A stretch of DNA of 6,409 nucleotides from an uncultured Lysobacteraceae bacterium (GTDB taxonomy: Bacteria > Pseudomonadota > Gammaproteobacteria > Xanthomonadales > Rhodanobacteraceae): contig CAMLLF010000244.1 of NCBI GenBank assembly GCA_946480705.1, forward strand, positions 1-6,409, written 5' to 3'. This document shows positions 5,942 through 6,409 of this stretch, one piece after another (position 1 is the first letter of the stretch; each line of letters starts with the position of its first letter). Position numbers and translations under genes: made by a program. The notes under the pieces were generated by a model. It did no database searches, was not told the origin of the DNA, and worked only from the letters and a program-made list of their open reading frames with translations.

Positions 5942-6409
5942 GGGCTCGGCAATCGGAACGGCAACGCATTGAATCCAGTTGCGGTCGACGACACAATTTT
6001 TTCCGCCGCACCGACGGCACGCTCGAACCTCGAGGACGATGCCATCCTGGTGATCGCGCCAACCTCGGGCAACCGGACCGAGGCTCTCTCGTTGTCTGCG
6101 GGCGATTTCCAGTTCCTGCCGGATGCCGGCCAACGTGTCGAACTCGTCGGCAACGGCGCGCGGCGGAATACCCGGTCGATGCGGTCGAGCTGTTTGAGAC
6201 CGGCGGCCCGATTCAACAGGGCAAACGCGTTTTCACCGACTTCGTCCAGGCCAGGATCATCCGCCTGGCTGAAGAGCGATCGGCGCTTGAGGTCGGCCCA
6301 GGCGGAACTTGTACCGTCGAACCAGAACAGACCGCCGATCTGCAGTACGTCGTTGCCGTCGCTGAAACGTGCGGCGATGGCCGTGACTACCGGGCCTGGG
6401 CGGGCGATG
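5942..6409. pseudogene. Unidentified, apparently frameshifted coding region upstream of the AraC gene
   Basis: I do not recognise this stretch. From 6409 to about 6160 the minus strand has an open protein-like frame containing DVLQIGGLFWFDGTSSAW and ENAFALLNRAAGLKQLDRID. Left of about 6150 that frame turns Ser/Arg-rich, while another minus frame becomes protein-like (DEFDTLAGIRQELEIARRQR). The plus strand gives an equally open, codon-aligned alternative with the same frame switch. It starts at an ATG at 5921 (inside the AraC gene) behind GGAG at a 6-nt gap, contains DDAILVIAPTSGNRTEALSL, and continues past the switch as GKRVFTDFVQARIIRLAEER. Third-position GC is about 70-75% on either reading, which does not settle the strand. 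The minus left part is unusually rich in Cys and Arg, which mildly favours plus. The switch falls at a GCGCG run near 6157-6161, as expected from an indel or a sequencing error. It could be a decayed gene; two abutting genes are less likely. Confidence 0.35.

Overview
This is a high-GC window (strong G/C preference at third codon positions, Arg/Ala-rich shadow frames on both strands) that looks like a beta-proteobacterial chromosome, most likely Burkholderia or a close relative. That assignment rests on composition and gene style only; no rRNA or marker gene is present. There is no CRISPR array, tRNA, rRNA or insertion sequence that I can support.

All recognisable genes lie on the minus strand, so the window reads from right to left. 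At the far right (about 5942-6409) is a stretch with open frames on both strands, codon-aligned with each other, that appears to switch frame near 6150-6170; I cannot name it or fix its strand. Next come an AraC-family regulator (5102-5941), a 242-nt intergenic region with two short dyad symmetries, and then four consecutive genes whose products all carry export signals: a Tat-type alpha/beta hydrolase (3864-4859), a DUF4331 protein (2648-3835), a tetratricopeptide-repeat protein (1441-2595) and a DUF1684 protein (373-1242). The left edge holds the first 71 codons of a GFA-family zinc protein (1-213), which runs off the window.

The hydrolase, DUF4331 and TPR genes are separated by only 28 and 52 nt and are probably one transcript. 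The DUF1684 gene follows after about 200 nt that contain a hairpin and a weak promoter candidate, so it may have its own transcript. The working picture is a small cell-envelope/periplasmic module headed by, and perhaps controlled by, the upstream AraC regulator. Its substrate is unknown. Two points stand out: the hydrolase has Asp rather than Ser at the nucleophile elbow and lacks His at the usual position, and the module combines three poorly characterised exported families.
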